DNA of 53,480 nt from Comamonadaceae bacterium (GTDB lineage: Bacteria; Pseudomonadota; Gammaproteobacteria; Burkholderiales; Burkholderiaceae_C): the NCBI GenBank assembly GCA_011391745.1, contig JAABPX010000002.1, positions 1 through 53,480 of the forward strand, written 5' to 3'. Both the position numbers and the translations under genes were made by a program. Positions 29,949 to 40,754 of this stretch are shown here, piece after piece. The notes under the pieces are model-generated. The model worked only from the letters and a program-made list of their open reading frames with translations, was not told where the DNA came from and made no database searches. The stretch's first letter is position 1; every line of letters begins with the position of its first letter.

Positions 29949-31839
29949 GGAGTTTGCGGTACAGGGTTTGGCGGCTGATGCCGAGCTGACGTGCGGCGGC
30001 CGACACATTGCCACGCGTGTTTTCCAAGGCCATGTCGATGGCCTTGTGCGACAAGTCCGCCCAGTTTTGTGCTGGGGTGTCTTGGCGGACCGTGGGTTTG
30101 GCTTGAAGCTCTTGGGTGATGTCGTCGGGCATGTGCGCCCAGTCGATGACGCGTTCGTCGTCGTCGAGCAAGGCGATGGCGCAGCGCAAGACGTGGCTGA
30201 GCTGACGCAAATTGCCAGGCCAAGAAAAACGGCGCAGGTGTTCCATCACCTCGGGGGCAATGGCCACGTGGGTGTTGGGCGATATCTCAAGCAACAAGCG
30301 TTCACACAGAGCCAAAAAGTCGGTGCGTTCGCGCAAAGCTGGCAAGGTCAAACACAGACCATTGATGCGGTAATAAAGGTCCTGGCGGAATCGGCCTTGG
30401 GTCACGGCTTGTTTGAGGTCTTGGTGGCTGGCGCAGATCAGGTTGAAGTCGACCGGTGTGCTGGTGCCGCTGCCCACGGCGGTGACGCTTCTGTCTTGTA
30501 GGACACGAAGCAAACGTGTTTGGGCCGACAAGGGCATGTCGCCAATTTCATCCAAGAACAAGGTGCCGCCGTCGGCTTCACGAATACGACCCACGGATCC
30601 TTGTCGGGAAGCCCCGGTGAACGCGCCTGGTGCGTAGCCAAATAGCTCGGCTTCGATCAGCGACTCGGGCAGCGCAGCGCAGTTGACCGCCACCCAAGCA
30701 CGATCGCGGCGTTGGCTGCATTGGTGCACCGCTTGGGCAAATCGGTCTTTGCCCACGCCCGATTCGCCGCCGATCAACAAAGGGATACCTTTGTCCATGA
30801 TTTTGCGCGCCATGTCGGCGGCGCGTCGGGACGTGGCATCACCAGCGTCCAAACGCGACAAGGCATCGCCCGTCACCGCTGGGGTGGCTTGGGCTGCGTG
30901 CACCCGTTGGGTGTGTGGTCGTTGCCCTTGAGCGTAGAGCGCTGTGTTGTGGTGGGTGTGCAGCAAATGCCGGTGCGATGGACTCGAATGGTCGCCAGAT
31001 TCCAAGGTGTGAAGGGGTTCGATGAACAACGCGCTCCAGTGCGTCTGGGTTGGTGGCAGGGTGGGCAAATCCATGAGCGACAGACCGGTGCGGTTGGCAC
31101 CCACCAACCAACCGTCTTCATCGAACGCCAGCAGGCCTTGGGCCACCGACCCAACGCCTGCGGCTCGGGGGTGGAAACTCACGACCATGTATTGGCGGCA
31201 CTCAGACAAGACCAAGCTGTTTTCAATCATTTGTGCGGCGGTCGACACCAAGCCCAAGGTGTGGGGGTGCCGGGCGCGTTGGTCACCCGAAATATCCAAG
31301 ATTCCCATGAGCTGACCACGCGCCGACACGATGGGTGCAGCCGCACAGGTCAAGAAACCGTTGCGGTCCAAGTAGTGTTCTGAGCCATGGATCTCAATGG
31401 CTTGGGCCTCAGCGAGGGCGGTGCCGATGGCGTTGGTGCCGCGCTGGTGTTCGGCCCACGATGCGCCCAAGCGCAAGGCCACGCGGTCGGCTTTGCTCAA
31501 AAAATCCAAATCGCCCAAGGTGTGCATCAAAGTGCCCTGTGAATCGGCCAAGATCACCATGCTGTGGCTGTGCCGTACCTGTTCAAACAAATACTCCATG
31601 ACGGGCTCGGAATGTCCGATGAGCGCCTGATTCAGGCCGCGGCAGCGCTGCAAGGCACTGCCCGTGAGGTTGTCGCTGCAATCGATTCGCCCCACGGGTG
31701 AGAGACCCGCGATCAAACTGCGTTGCCAAGATTGAACGACGCGGCGGTCGATGCTGGACGCAGGCGATATGCCTTGCTCGACGAGTTGCAAGCGGGCTTG
31801 CCTGACTTGCGGCGACGGCAGGATGACGTGGTGGTGCAT
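29926..31839 (-). CDS. acoR: Sigma-54-dependent transcriptional activator, AcoR-like
   Basis: A 637-residue bacterial enhancer-binding protein. A GAF-type sensory region (about 60-210) precedes a less clear PAS-like part. The AAA+ domain then follows: Walker A GGESGVGKD near 356, the sigma-54 contact loop GAFTGA near 403 and Walker B GGTLFLDEIGDM. A C-terminal Fis-type helix-turn-helix lies at 612-633 (NVSAAARQLGISRQTLYR). GGAG precedes the ATG. It diverges from the aldehyde dehydrogenase gene, which has a sigma-54 promoter, so it probably activates that gene in response to an alcohol, aldehyde or acetoin-type compound. Effector unknown. Confidence 0.9.
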   Translation of the reverse strand: MHHHVILPSPQVRQARLQLVEQGISPASSIDRRVVQSWQRSLIAGLSPVGRIDCSDNLTGSALQRCRGLNQALIGHSEPVMEYLFEQVRHSHSMVILADSQGTLMHTLGDLDFLSKADRVALRLGASWAEHQRGTNAIGTALAEAQAIEIHGSEHYLDRNGFLTCAAAPIVSARGQLMGILDISGDQRARHPHTLGLVSTAAQMIENSLVLSECRQYMVVSFHPRAAGVGSVAQGLLAFDEDGWLVGANRTGLSLMDLPTLPPTQTHWSALFIEPLHTLESGDHSSPSHRHLLHTHHNTALYAQGQRPHTQRVHAAQATPAVTGDALSRLDAGDATSRRAADMARKIMDKGIPLLIGGESGVGKDRFAQAVHQCSQRRDRAWVAVNCAALPESLIEAELFGYAPGAFTGASRQGSVGRIREADGGTLFLDEIGDMPLSAQTRLLRVLQDRSVTAVGSGTSTPVDFNLICASHQDLKQAVTQGRFRQDLYYRINGLCLTLPALRERTDFLALCERLLLEISPNTHVAIAPEVMEHLRRFSWPGNLRQLSHVLRCAIALLDDDERVIDWAHMPDDITQELQAKPTVRQDTPAQNWADLSHKAIDMALENTRGNVSAAARQLGISRQTLYRKLHDRAARS

Positions 31840-32088
31840 GACGTGTCTCCGTTGGCGATTGGTCTCACCGTGTTGTGGTCAATCAGTCTAGATCGGGATT
31901 TTTTCTTTTGGGGTGAATCCACGCTGGACGTGTCACAACTGTTTCAAATTGGGACAGGTGTCACTGACACCGGGCGGACACCCGCGCTCAAATGGGCAGG
32001 GGTTAACCCTTGCGTTGGGGTTGTTTCGACGCTTCACCAAGACGGCCTCTGCGGACAAACCCTTGGAAAGGGTGCGAGCGCAAAGAAG
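31840..32088. promoter_or_regulatory. acoR-aldehyde dehydrogenase intergenic region with candidate activator sites
   Basis: Most of a 328-base spacer without a gene. It holds TGTTTCAAATTGGGACA (31940-31956), an imperfect TGTYYC-N5-GRRACA inverted repeat, followed at once by the perfect palindrome GGTGTCACTGACACC (31957-31971). They lie about 120-150 bases upstream of the sigma-54 promoter at 32089, a normal distance for enhancer sites, and are the likely AcoR-like binding sites. A T-rich run lies near 31900-31910. Confidence 0.55.
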
Positions 32089-32104
32089 TGGCCCTGCTCT
32101 TGCA
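32089..32104 (+). promoter_or_regulatory. Sigma-54 promoter of the aldehyde dehydrogenase operon
   Basis: TGGCCCTGCTCTTGCA matches the -24/-12 consensus TGGCACGNNNNTTGCW, with GG (32090-32091) and GC (32102-32103) exactly 10 bases apart. It points towards the aldehyde dehydrogenase gene, about 53 bases downstream of the expected start point, and faces a sigma-54 activator gene. Confidence 0.75.
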
Positions 32105-32167
32105 AAGCGGGGTGGGTGCAGCGCACGGTGCGCCGCTCATGTCCTTTTCATCGATTCAGGAGACCCC

Positions 32168-33688
32168 ATGATTTACGCCGCCCCCGGCGCCGCTGGCGCC
32201 AAGATCCAGTACAAGCCCCGTTACGACAACTTCATCGGTGGTCAGTTCGTGGCCCCGGTCAAAGGCCAATACTTTGACGTGATCACGCCCGTGAGCGGCA
32301 AGGTTTACACCCAAGCCGCTCGTTCGGATGCTGCCGATATCGAGTTGGCTTTGAACGCCGCCCACGCCGCCGCCGACGCTTGGGGCAAGACCGATGCGGC
32401 CACCCGCGCCAACATCCTGCTGAAAATTGCCGACCGCATTGAAGCCAATCTGGAAATGTTGGCCTACGCCGAAACCGTGGACAACGGCAAAGCGATTCGT
32501 GAAACGCTCAACGCCGACATTCCGCTGACGGTGGACCACTTCCGTTACTTTGCGGGTTGCCTGCGTGCGCAAGAAGGCGCACTGTCCAACATCGACGAAA
32601 ACACCGTGGCCTATCACTTCCAGGAACCCCTGGGCGTGGTTGGTCAGATCATCCCTTGGAACTTTCCCATCTTGATGGCCGCTTGGAAACTGGCCCCCGC
32701 CATCGGCGCGGGCAATTGTGTGGTCTTGAAGCCCGCCGAGTCCACCCCCATCAGCATCTTGATCATGGCCGAGTTGATCGCCGACCTGCTGCCCCCCGGC
32801 GTGCTCAACATCGTCAACGGTTATGGCCGCGAAGCCGGCATGCCTTTGGCCACCAGCAAGCGCATCGCCAAGATCGCGTTCACCGGTTCGACCTCCACCG
32901 GTCGTGTGATCGCCCAAGCCGCGGCCAACAACCTGATTCCAGCCACGTTGGAACTCGGCGGCAAGTCGCCCAACATCTTCTTTGCCGACATCATGGACAA
33001 AGACGATGGTTTCCTCGACAAAGCCATCGAAGGTTTGGTCTTGTTCGCCTTCAACCAAGGCGAGGTGTGCACCTGCCCATCGCGCGCGTTGATCCAAGAA
33101 AGCATTTACGACAAGTTCATGGAGCGTGTGTTGAAGCGCGTGGCCGCCATCCAGCACAAAAACCCACTGGACACCGACAGCATGATGGGTGCACAAGCGT
33201 CCAAAGAGCAGCTGACCAAGATCTTGTCTTACCTGGACTTGGGCAAGCAAGAAGGCGCTGAAGTGTTGGCCGGTGGCGCGCAGGCCCATTTGGGTGGCGA
33301 CCTCGAAGGTGGTTACTACGTGCAGCCCACCTTGTTCAAAGGTCACAACAAGATGCGAATCTTCCAAGAAGAAATCTTCGGCCCCGTGTTGGCCGTGACC
33401 ACCTTCAAGGACGAAGCCGAAGCCTTGGCCATCGCCAACGACACCTTGTACGGTTTGGGTGCGGGCGTGTGGAGCCGCAACGGCAACGTGGCTTACCGCA
33501 TGGGCCGCGCGATCAAGGCCGGTCGTGTGTGGACGAACTGCTACCACGCTTACCCCGCACACGCTGCATTCGGTGGTTACAAAGAGTCTGGCATCGGGCG
33601 CGAAACCCACAAGGTCATGCTTGACCACTACCAGCAAACCAAGAACCTCTTGGTCAGCTACAGCGAAAACAAACTTGGGTTTTTCTGA
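32168..33688 (+). CDS. NAD-dependent aldehyde dehydrogenase (AldB/ExaC/AcoD type)
   Basis: A 506-residue aldehyde dehydrogenase. The Rossmann region contains [17 protein letters not shown]. The general base glutamate lies in LELGGKSPN near 263, and the catalytic cysteine is near residue 301 in [10 protein letters not shown]. The C-terminus ENKLGFF is typical of the AldB/ExaC group that oxidises acetaldehyde and similar short aldehydes. An AGGAG ribosome-binding site fixes the ATG at 32168. It is linked to a sigma-54 promoter, an AcoR-type activator and a DUF779 gene 2 bases downstream. Confidence 0.93.
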   Translation: MIYAAPGAAGAKIQYKPRYDNFIGGQFVAPVKGQYFDVITPVSGKVYTQAARSDAADIELALNAAHAAADAWGKTDAATRANILLKIADRIEANLEMLAYAETVDNGKAIRETLNADIPLTVDHFRYFAGCLRAQEGALSNIDENTVAYHFQEPLGVVGQIIPWNFPILMAAWKLAPAIGAGNCVVLKPAESTPISILIMAELIADLLPPGVLNIVNGYGREAGMPLATSKRIAKIAFTGSTSTGRVIAQAAANNLIPATLELGGKSPNIFFADIMDKDDGFLDKAIEGLVLFAFNQGEVCTCPSRALIQESIYDKFMERVLKRVAAIQHKNPLDTDSMMGAQASKEQLTKILSYLDLGKQEGAEVLAGGAQAHLGGDLEGGYYVQPTLFKGHNKMRIFQEEIFGPVLAVTTFKDEAEALAIANDTLYGLGAGVWSRNGNVAYRMGRAIKAGRVWTNCYHAYPAHAAFGGYKESGIGRETHKVMLDHYQQTKNLLVSYSENKLGFF

Positions 33689-33690
33689 GT

Positions 33691-34068
33691 ATGGTCGACC
33701 GTGTCGTGGCCACGCCTGAGGCGTTGGCCTTGATCGAGGAGCTCAAGGCCTTGCACGGGGCCTTGATGTTCCACCAGAGTGGTGGCTGCTGTGACAACAG
33801 CGCTGCCAACTGCTACTTACCGGGCGATCTCACCATCGGCCCGTACGACGTCAAGCTCGGTGAACTCGCCGGTGTGCCCTTCTATATCGGCAAGTCACAG
33901 TACGAATATTGGAAACACACCCAACTCATTTTGGATGTCATCGAAGGCTCGGGCGGTACCTTCTCGCTGGAGGGTAACACCGGCAAAGCCTTCCACACCC
34001 GGTCGCGTTTGTTTACCGATGGGGAGTGGGCCGAGATTGAGGCACAGGTTGCGCGCGACCTAGGGTAA
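33691..34068 (+). CDS. DUF779 protein
   Basis: A 125-residue DUF779 protein with the conserved GGCCDNSAANC cysteine cluster and GVPFYIGKSQYEYWKHTQ. The family is almost always encoded beside aldehyde dehydrogenases of the AldB/ExaC type, suggesting a role linked to that enzyme (metal or cofactor handling, or detoxification), but none is proven. The gene starts 2 bases after the dehydrogenase stop and is clearly in the same operon. Confidence 0.9.
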   Translation: MVDRVVATPEALALIEELKALHGALMFHQSGGCCDNSAANCYLPGDLTIGPYDVKLGELAGVPFYIGKSQYEYWKHTQLILDVIEGSGGTFSLEGNTGKAFHTRSRLFTDGEWAEIEAQVARDLG

Positions 34069-34101
34069 ACCCCTCCGTTGGTGGGCTATCGTGGCGATTA
34101 A

Positions 34102-36327
<2,226 letters not shown>

Positions 36328-36350
36328 CCGGCGCTGCCTAGAATGCGGGC

Positions 36351-37103
36351 ATGAATCCCGCATTTGCCGACCACCCCCTGCTGCGCATCGCCACCTACAA
36401 CATTCACAAAGGCGTGCAAGGCTTGGGGCTGGTCAAACGCTTGGAGATCCAGAACCTGGGCCATGCGGTGGAGCAGCTCGATGCCGACGTGGTGTGTTTG
36501 CAAGAGGTGCGCCACCACAACCGCCGTGAGCAACGACGCTTTGCGCATTGGCCCGATGTGCCACAAGCCGAGTTTTTGGCCCCCCAAGGCTACGAAGCGG
36601 TGTACCGAACCAACGCCGTCACCCGCGACGGCGAACACGGCAACGCCGTCCTGTCGCGCTGGCCGGTGTTGGGCCATCGGCACGAAGACATCTCGGACCA
36701 CCGTTTTGAGCAGCGCGGGCTGCTGCACACCGAGGTCCACATCGCGGGCATGACCGTGCACGTGGTGGTGGTTCATTTGGGTTTGGTGCCCGCCAGCCGG
36801 GTGCGACAAGTTGAGCAACTGGGCCGCTACATTGAGCGCGAGATCGACCCGCAGGCGCCGGTCTTGGTGGCGGGTGACTTCAACGACTGGGGCCAACGCC
36901 TCACCCGCATGATGGCCGCCTTGGGCCTGCAAGAACACGGCGCACGCACACCCACCTTTCCCGCCCGCTTGCCCTTGACACAACTCGACCACATCTACGC
37001 CCGGGGCCTCAAGCCCGTGAGCACCTGGGTGCCTCGGGGGCGCATTTGGCACCAAATGTCCGACCACCTGCCCTTGGTGGCCGACTTCACTTGGCAGGAC
37101 TAG
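36351..37103 (+). CDS. Endonuclease/exonuclease/phosphatase family protein
   Basis: A 250-residue protein of the EEP (DNase I/exonuclease III) fold. Motifs ATYNIHKGVQG, VCLQEVRHHN, GDFNDWGQ and SDHLPLVADF carry the metal-binding and catalytic residues. Stand-alone EEP proteins act on nucleic acids or phospho-lipids. The next gene is a cardiolipin synthase 3 bases downstream, so a lipid-related role is possible. Confidence 0.88.
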   Translation: MNPAFADHPLLRIATYNIHKGVQGLGLVKRLEIQNLGHAVEQLDADVVCLQEVRHHNRREQRRFAHWPDVPQAEFLAPQGYEAVYRTNAVTRDGEHGNAVLSRWPVLGHRHEDISDHRFEQRGLLHTEVHIAGMTVHVVVVHLGLVPASRVRQVEQLGRYIEREIDPQAPVLVAGDFNDWGQRLTRMMAALGLQEHGARTPTFPARLPLTQLDHIYARGLKPVSTWVPRGRIWHQMSDHLPLVADFTWQD

Positions 37104-37106
37104 CCC

Positions 37107-38255
37107 GTGCGCCAACCCCCCACCATACAAGGCGGACACCAACTGCATTTGCTCGAAGGTGCGCAAGCGCTGTTTCCAGCGCTCATCGAGGCCCTGGACC
37201 AGGCCCGCACCGACGTCTACATCGAAACCTATATTTTTGATGTCACCGGCGCGGGCAGCGCGGTGGCGCAGGCGCTGGAGCGCACCGCCCTGCGCGGCGT
37301 GCGCGTCTGGCTGGTGGTGGATGGGGCGGGCACCGGCGATCTGCCCGCCGAATGGGTCGAGCGTTTTGCGCGGGCTGGTGTGGTCTGGCGTGTGTTCGCA
37401 CCCTTTGGCCCTTGGGGGTGGTTTGTGCCCAGCCGCTGGCGGCGCTTGCACCGCAAGCTGTGTGTGGTGGACAAGCGCGTGGCGTTTTGTGGCGGCATCA
37501 ACCTGCTGGACGACTGGCACGACCCCAACCACGGGGCGCTCGATCGCCCACGCTTGGACTTTGCCGTGCAGGTGCAAGGCCCGGTGGTGCAAGACATTCA
37601 CCAAACCATGAGCCAACTCTGGCGGGCATGGCCCCAGCGCCGCCCCCCACCACACCTGGCAGCGCACGGGGTCCAAGTGGGCTTGCTGTTGCGCGACAAC
37701 CTCACGCACCGGGGCGACATCGAACGGGCCTACCTCAAGGCCATTGCCTCGGCGCGTCAAGAAATCGTCATCGCCAACGCCTATTTTTTGCCCGGTCGGC
37801 GCTTGCGCCGAGCGTTGGCGCTGGCCGCGGCCCGTGGGGTGCGCGTGCGGGTGTTGCTGCAAGGGCGCTACGAATACTTCATGCAGTACCACGCCGCACG
37901 CGCCGTGTACGCGCAACTGCTGGCTGCGGGCATTGAGATTCACGAATACCAACCCAGTTTTTTGCACGCCAAGGTGGCGGTGATCGACCCCGAGCACGCC
38001 CGTTCCTGGGCCACCGTGGGCTCGTCCAACCTGGACCCCTTAAGCCTGTTGCTGGCCCGTGAGGCCAACCTGTTGGTGCTCGACGCCGAATTCGCCCGCG
38101 CCCTTCACCAGCGCTTGCAGCGGGCCATGAACGAAGGCGGGCAAGTGGTCGTTGCCGAGCGCTTCGCTCAGCGCGGTCGGCGCGAGCGCCTGCGTGAATG
38201 GCTGGCCTTGGCCCTGATGCGACTGGCCTTGTGGTTGACGGGGCGGCGGTATTGA
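37107..38255 (+). CDS. clsB: Cardiolipin synthase B-like phospholipase D protein
   Basis: A 382-residue PLD-superfamily enzyme with two HKD motifs: LHRKLCVVD near residue 114 and LHAKVAVID near 285, the second followed by VGSSNLDP. This is the ClsB pattern, which makes cardiolipin by phosphatidyl transfer at the membrane. It starts with GTG 3 bases after the EEP gene, and the EEP-ClsB pair recurs in proteobacteria. The C-terminus ends in a basic, hydrophobic segment (WLALALMRLALWLTGRR). Confidence 0.88.
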   Translation: MRQPPTIQGGHQLHLLEGAQALFPALIEALDQARTDVYIETYIFDVTGAGSAVAQALERTALRGVRVWLVVDGAGTGDLPAEWVERFARAGVVWRVFAPFGPWGWFVPSRWRRLHRKLCVVDKRVAFCGGINLLDDWHDPNHGALDRPRLDFAVQVQGPVVQDIHQTMSQLWRAWPQRRPPPHLAAHGVQVGLLLRDNLTHRGDIERAYLKAIASARQEIVIANAYFLPGRRLRRALALAAARGVRVRVLLQGRYEYFMQYHAARAVYAQLLAAGIEIHEYQPSFLHAKVAVIDPEHARSWATVGSSNLDPLSLLLAREANLLVLDAEFARALHQRLQRAMNEGGQVVVAERFAQRGRRERLREWLALALMRLALWLTGRRY

Positions 38256-38271
38256 TCTGCAGAGTGCAATG

Positions 38272-38286
38272 CCCCGTTCGGCGGGG
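38272..38286 (+). terminator. G+C-rich hairpin after clsB
   Basis: CCCCG-TTCGG-CGGGG forms a compact 5-bp stem just after the clsB stop. It lacks a T-run, so it is at best a weak terminator or a stability element at the end of the clsB mRNA. Confidence 0.35.
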
Positions 38287-38338
38287 GGCGATTGACGTCG
38301 GTGTTAGGATGCTTTGAAGCCATTTAAGCCAACCGAAC

Positions 38339-39049
38339 ATGACCCTTTCCACCCCAACCGACGACGACCACGGCACGCCCGTCTCGGTCAAGATCCGTGA
38401 GCGCATTCAGGCCAGCCGCCGACGCTTTCATTCCAACGACAACATCGCCGACTTCATCGAGCCCGGCGAGTTGGACCAACTGCTCGACGAAGTCGCCAGC
38501 AAGATGCAGGGCGTGCTCGACAGCTTGGTGATTGACCTTGACCACGACCACAACACCGCCGACACCGCGCGGCGCGTGGCCAAGATGTACATCAAAGAGG
38601 TGTTTAATGGCCGCTACGTCAAAGCGCCCAACATCACCGAGTTCCCCAACGCCGAGCACCTCAACGAGCTCATGATCGTGGGGCCGATCACCGTGCGCAG
38701 CGCGTGCAGCCACCATTTTTGCCCCGTCATTGGCAAGATTTGGATCGGCATCATGCCCAACGAGCGCACCAACGTCATTGGCCTGTCCAAATACGCGCGT
38801 CTGGCTGAGTGGATCATGGGCCGCCCCCAAATTCAAGAAGAGGCGGTGGTGCAGCTGGCCGACCTCATTCAGCAAAAAACCCAACCCGATGGCCTGGCCA
38901 TCGTTATGGAAGCGAGCCACTACTGCATGTCTTGGCGCGGCGTGAAAGACATGGACAGCAAGATGATCAACTCGGTCATGCGCGGGGCTTTCTTAAAAGA
39001 CCCCAACCTGCGTCGCGAATTTTTGTCCCTGATTCCCAAGAAGGATTGA
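38339..39049 (+). CDS. folE: GTP cyclohydrolase I
   Basis: A 236-residue type I GTP cyclohydrolase, which turns GTP into 7,8-dihydroneopterin triphosphate, the first step of folate synthesis. The zinc ligands lie in SACSHHFCPVIGK and SHYCMSWRG. Motifs IGLSKYARL and QEEAVVQLADLI are typical. The N-terminal 45 residues are hydrophilic. It is followed 4 bases later by a BLUF photoreceptor gene. Confidence 0.95.
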   Translation: MTLSTPTDDDHGTPVSVKIRERIQASRRRFHSNDNIADFIEPGELDQLLDEVASKMQGVLDSLVIDLDHDHNTADTARRVAKMYIKEVFNGRYVKAPNITEFPNAEHLNELMIVGPITVRSACSHHFCPVIGKIWIGIMPNERTNVIGLSKYARLAEWIMGRPQIQEEAVVQLADLIQQKTQPDGLAIVMEASHYCMSWRGVKDMDSKMINSVMRGAFLKDPNLRREFLSLIPKKD

Positions 39050-39053
39050 AGCC

Positions 39054-39479
39054 ATGTTGGTGCGTTTGTTGTATGTCAGCCGTGCGGTCCATGCCCATGC
39101 GGAAGAAGCCACCGAGTCCATTCTCAACAGCGCCAAGGCGCACAACTTGAGCAACGGCATCACCGGTGTGTTGTGCTACGGCGGCGGCATTTTTTTGCAG
39201 GCGCTCGAAGGCGGGCGCAAGCAGGTCAATGAGCTGTACACCCACATCGTCAAAGACCCGCGCCACCAAGACGTGATGTTGCTGGCGTACGAGGAAATTG
39301 AAGAGCGCCGATTCGGCGGCTGGACCATGGGCCAAGTGCGCTTGGACAAACTCAACCCCTCGGTGGTGCTGAAGTATTCCGAAACCGCCGAGCTCGACCC
39401 CTACGCGGTGTCGGGCCGGGTGTCGTTTGCCTTGCTCGAAGAGCTCATGGCCACCGCCGCCATAATTGGCCGCGCCTGA
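39054..39479 (+). CDS. BLUF-domain blue-light sensor
   Basis: A 141-residue single-domain BLUF protein, an FAD-binding blue-light sensor. The key residues are in place: Y7 (LLYVSRA), N31 (HNLSNGITG) and Q49 (FLQALEG), which form the Tyr-Gln-FAD hydrogen-bond switch. W90 and M92 (GGWTMG) are also present. A helical C-terminal cap of about 45 residues follows, with no output enzyme domain. It starts 4 bases after folE, so the two are probably cotranscribed. It must signal through a partner protein. Confidence 0.93.
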   Translation: MLVRLLYVSRAVHAHAEEATESILNSAKAHNLSNGITGVLCYGGGIFLQALEGGRKQVNELYTHIVKDPRHQDVMLLAYEEIEERRFGGWTMGQVRLDKLNPSVVLKYSETAELDPYAVSGRVSFALLEELMATAAIIGRA

Positions 39480-39483
39480 TGCG

Positions 39484-39520
39484 TTAATCGGGGTCAGTTA
39501 ATCGGGGTCAGATCCCAATT
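39484..39520. repeat. 14-bp tandem repeat with adjoining inverted repeat
   Basis: TTAATCGGGGTCAG occurs twice in tandem (39484-39497 and 39498-39511). From the second copy AATCGGG (39500-39506) and CCCAATT (39514-39520) form an inverted repeat around GTCAGAT. The sequence resembles the ends of small mobile or REP-like elements seen in many betaproteobacteria (GGGGTCAGATCCC). It lies between the BLUF stop and the DUF429 start and overlaps that start codon. Confidence 0.7.
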
Positions 39521-40358
39521 GTTGATCGGCTGCGACTTCACCAGCCGCCCCACGCGGCGCAAGCCCATTGTGGTGGCCACGGGCGTGGCGCGGGCCACGC
39601 GTGTGCAGTTGCAGGCCTTGCACACCTTTGAAACCCCCGAGGCCTTTGGCCAATGGCTCTCGCAAGACGGTGATTGGGTGGGGGGCTTTGATTTGCCGTT
39701 TGGCTTGCCGCGAGAGTTGGTCCAAACCTTGGGTTGGCCCACCGATTGGGCGGCGTGTATGGACCATTACGCTGCCTTGTCGCGCGTCGAAATCCGCGAG
39801 CGATTCGTCGCCTTTTGTGCCGCCCGGCCCGTGGGTGCCAAGTTTGCCCACCGCACCACCGACGCGCCAGCGGGCTCCAGCCCTTCCATGAAGTGGGTCA
39901 ACCCGCCCGTGGCTTTTATGCTGCACGCCGGTGTGCCGCTGTTGCGCCAAGCGGGTGTGCACCTGCCGGGTTTGAGCGCGGGCGACCAGCGCCGCGTGGC
40001 CTTGGAGGCTTACCCCGGCTTGCTGGCGCGGGAGGTGTTGGGTTCGCGCAGCTACAAAAGCGACGACAAAACCAAACAAACCCCCGAGCGGCTCTTGGCC
40101 CGGCGCGAACTCATCGGCGCATTGGAGCGCGGCCAAACCCGCTTGGGCCTGCGCTTGGTGGCCAGCAATGCTTTGATGGGCCGCTTGGCCGACGACCCCA
40201 GCGGCGACGCCCTCGATGCCGCGCTGTGCCTGATGCAAGCCGCATGGGCCCAAACCCAACACGAGGCCGGTCACCCACAATACGGCCTGCCGCCATTTGA
40301 CCCGCTGGAGGGTTGGATCGTCACCGCTGAACCCCTGCCATTGAAAGACAAACCATGA
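39519..40358 (+). CDS. DUF429 protein
   Basis: A 279-residue DUF429 protein starting LIGCDFTSRPTRRKPIV, the conserved beginning of the family, with an RNase H-like core predicted for the group. GGFDLPFGLPREL and CAALDAALC-like segments (GDALDAALCLMQAAW) are typical. The function is unknown. No ATG is available in frame back to the BLUF stop; the only starts are two TTG codons at 39519 and 39522, inside or next to the repeat. Its stop overlaps the MAPEG ATG (ATGA). Confidence 0.82.
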   Translation: MLIGCDFTSRPTRRKPIVVATGVARATRVQLQALHTFETPEAFGQWLSQDGDWVGGFDLPFGLPRELVQTLGWPTDWAACMDHYAALSRVEIRERFVAFCAARPVGAKFAHRTTDAPAGSSPSMKWVNPPVAFMLHAGVPLLRQAGVHLPGLSAGDQRRVALEAYPGLLAREVLGSRSYKSDDKTKQTPERLLARRELIGALERGQTRLGLRLVASNALMGRLADDPSGDALDAALCLMQAAWAQTQHEAGHPQYGLPPFDPLEGWIVTAEPLPLKDKP

Positions 40359-40744
40359 CCATCGCCGAAATCTGCATTTTGATTGCCTGCCTCTTGCCCA
40401 TCGTTTGTGCGGGCATCGCCAAATGGAAAGGTTTTGGTGTGCCGCGCCGTGAAGGCGGTTTTGACAACCACAACCCGCGTCTGTGGTTGGCGCGCTTGGA
40501 GGGCTGGCAAGCCCGGGCCAACGCCGCGCAACACAACAGCTTTGAAGCCTTGCCCTTGTTCATTGCCGGCGTCTTGATCGCCCAAGCCCATGGCGCAGCG
40601 GCATTCACCATCGACACTTTGGCCGTGGTGTTTGTGCTGGCCCGTGTGGCTTACATCGCCACCTACTTGGCCGACCGCGCCAACCTGCGCAGCCTGAGCT
40701 GGGTCGTCGCTTTGGGCTGCGCCATCGCTTTGTTTTTTGTGTGA
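40355..40744 (+). CDS. MAPEG-family membrane protein
   Basis: A 129-residue four-helix membrane protein of the MAPEG superfamily (membrane-associated eicosanoid/glutathione metabolism). It shows GWQARANAAQHNSFEALPLF, the family's hallmark, with ARVAYIATYLADRANLR near the C-terminus. Bacterial members have no firm role, but are related to microsomal glutathione S-transferases. It overlaps DUF429 by 4 bases. Confidence 0.9.
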   Translation: MTIAEICILIACLLPIVCAGIAKWKGFGVPRREGGFDNHNPRLWLARLEGWQARANAAQHNSFEALPLFIAGVLIAQAHGAAAFTIDTLAVVFVLARVAYIATYLADRANLRSLSWVVALGCAIALFFV

Positions 40745-40754
40745 GGCCCAGCCC

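Noticed and set aside
31999..32013. Second sigma-54-like match (GGGGTTAACCCTTGC) upstream of the aldehyde dehydrogenase
   Set aside because: It has GG-N10-GC spacing, but lacks the TGGC -24 box. The site at 32089-32104 is a much better match and better placed.
31913..32167. N-terminal extension of the aldehyde dehydrogenase reaching into the promoter region
   Set aside because: It reads through the sigma-54 promoter and operator-like dyads; an AGGAG site supports 32168.
32156..33637. Minus-strand open frame opposite the aldehyde dehydrogenase
   Set aside because: It is a shadow of a strongly supported gene.
38293..38298. TTGACG as a -35 box for folE
   Set aside because: No -10 hexamer is found at 16-18 bases; the nearby TAGGAT is only 7 bases away.
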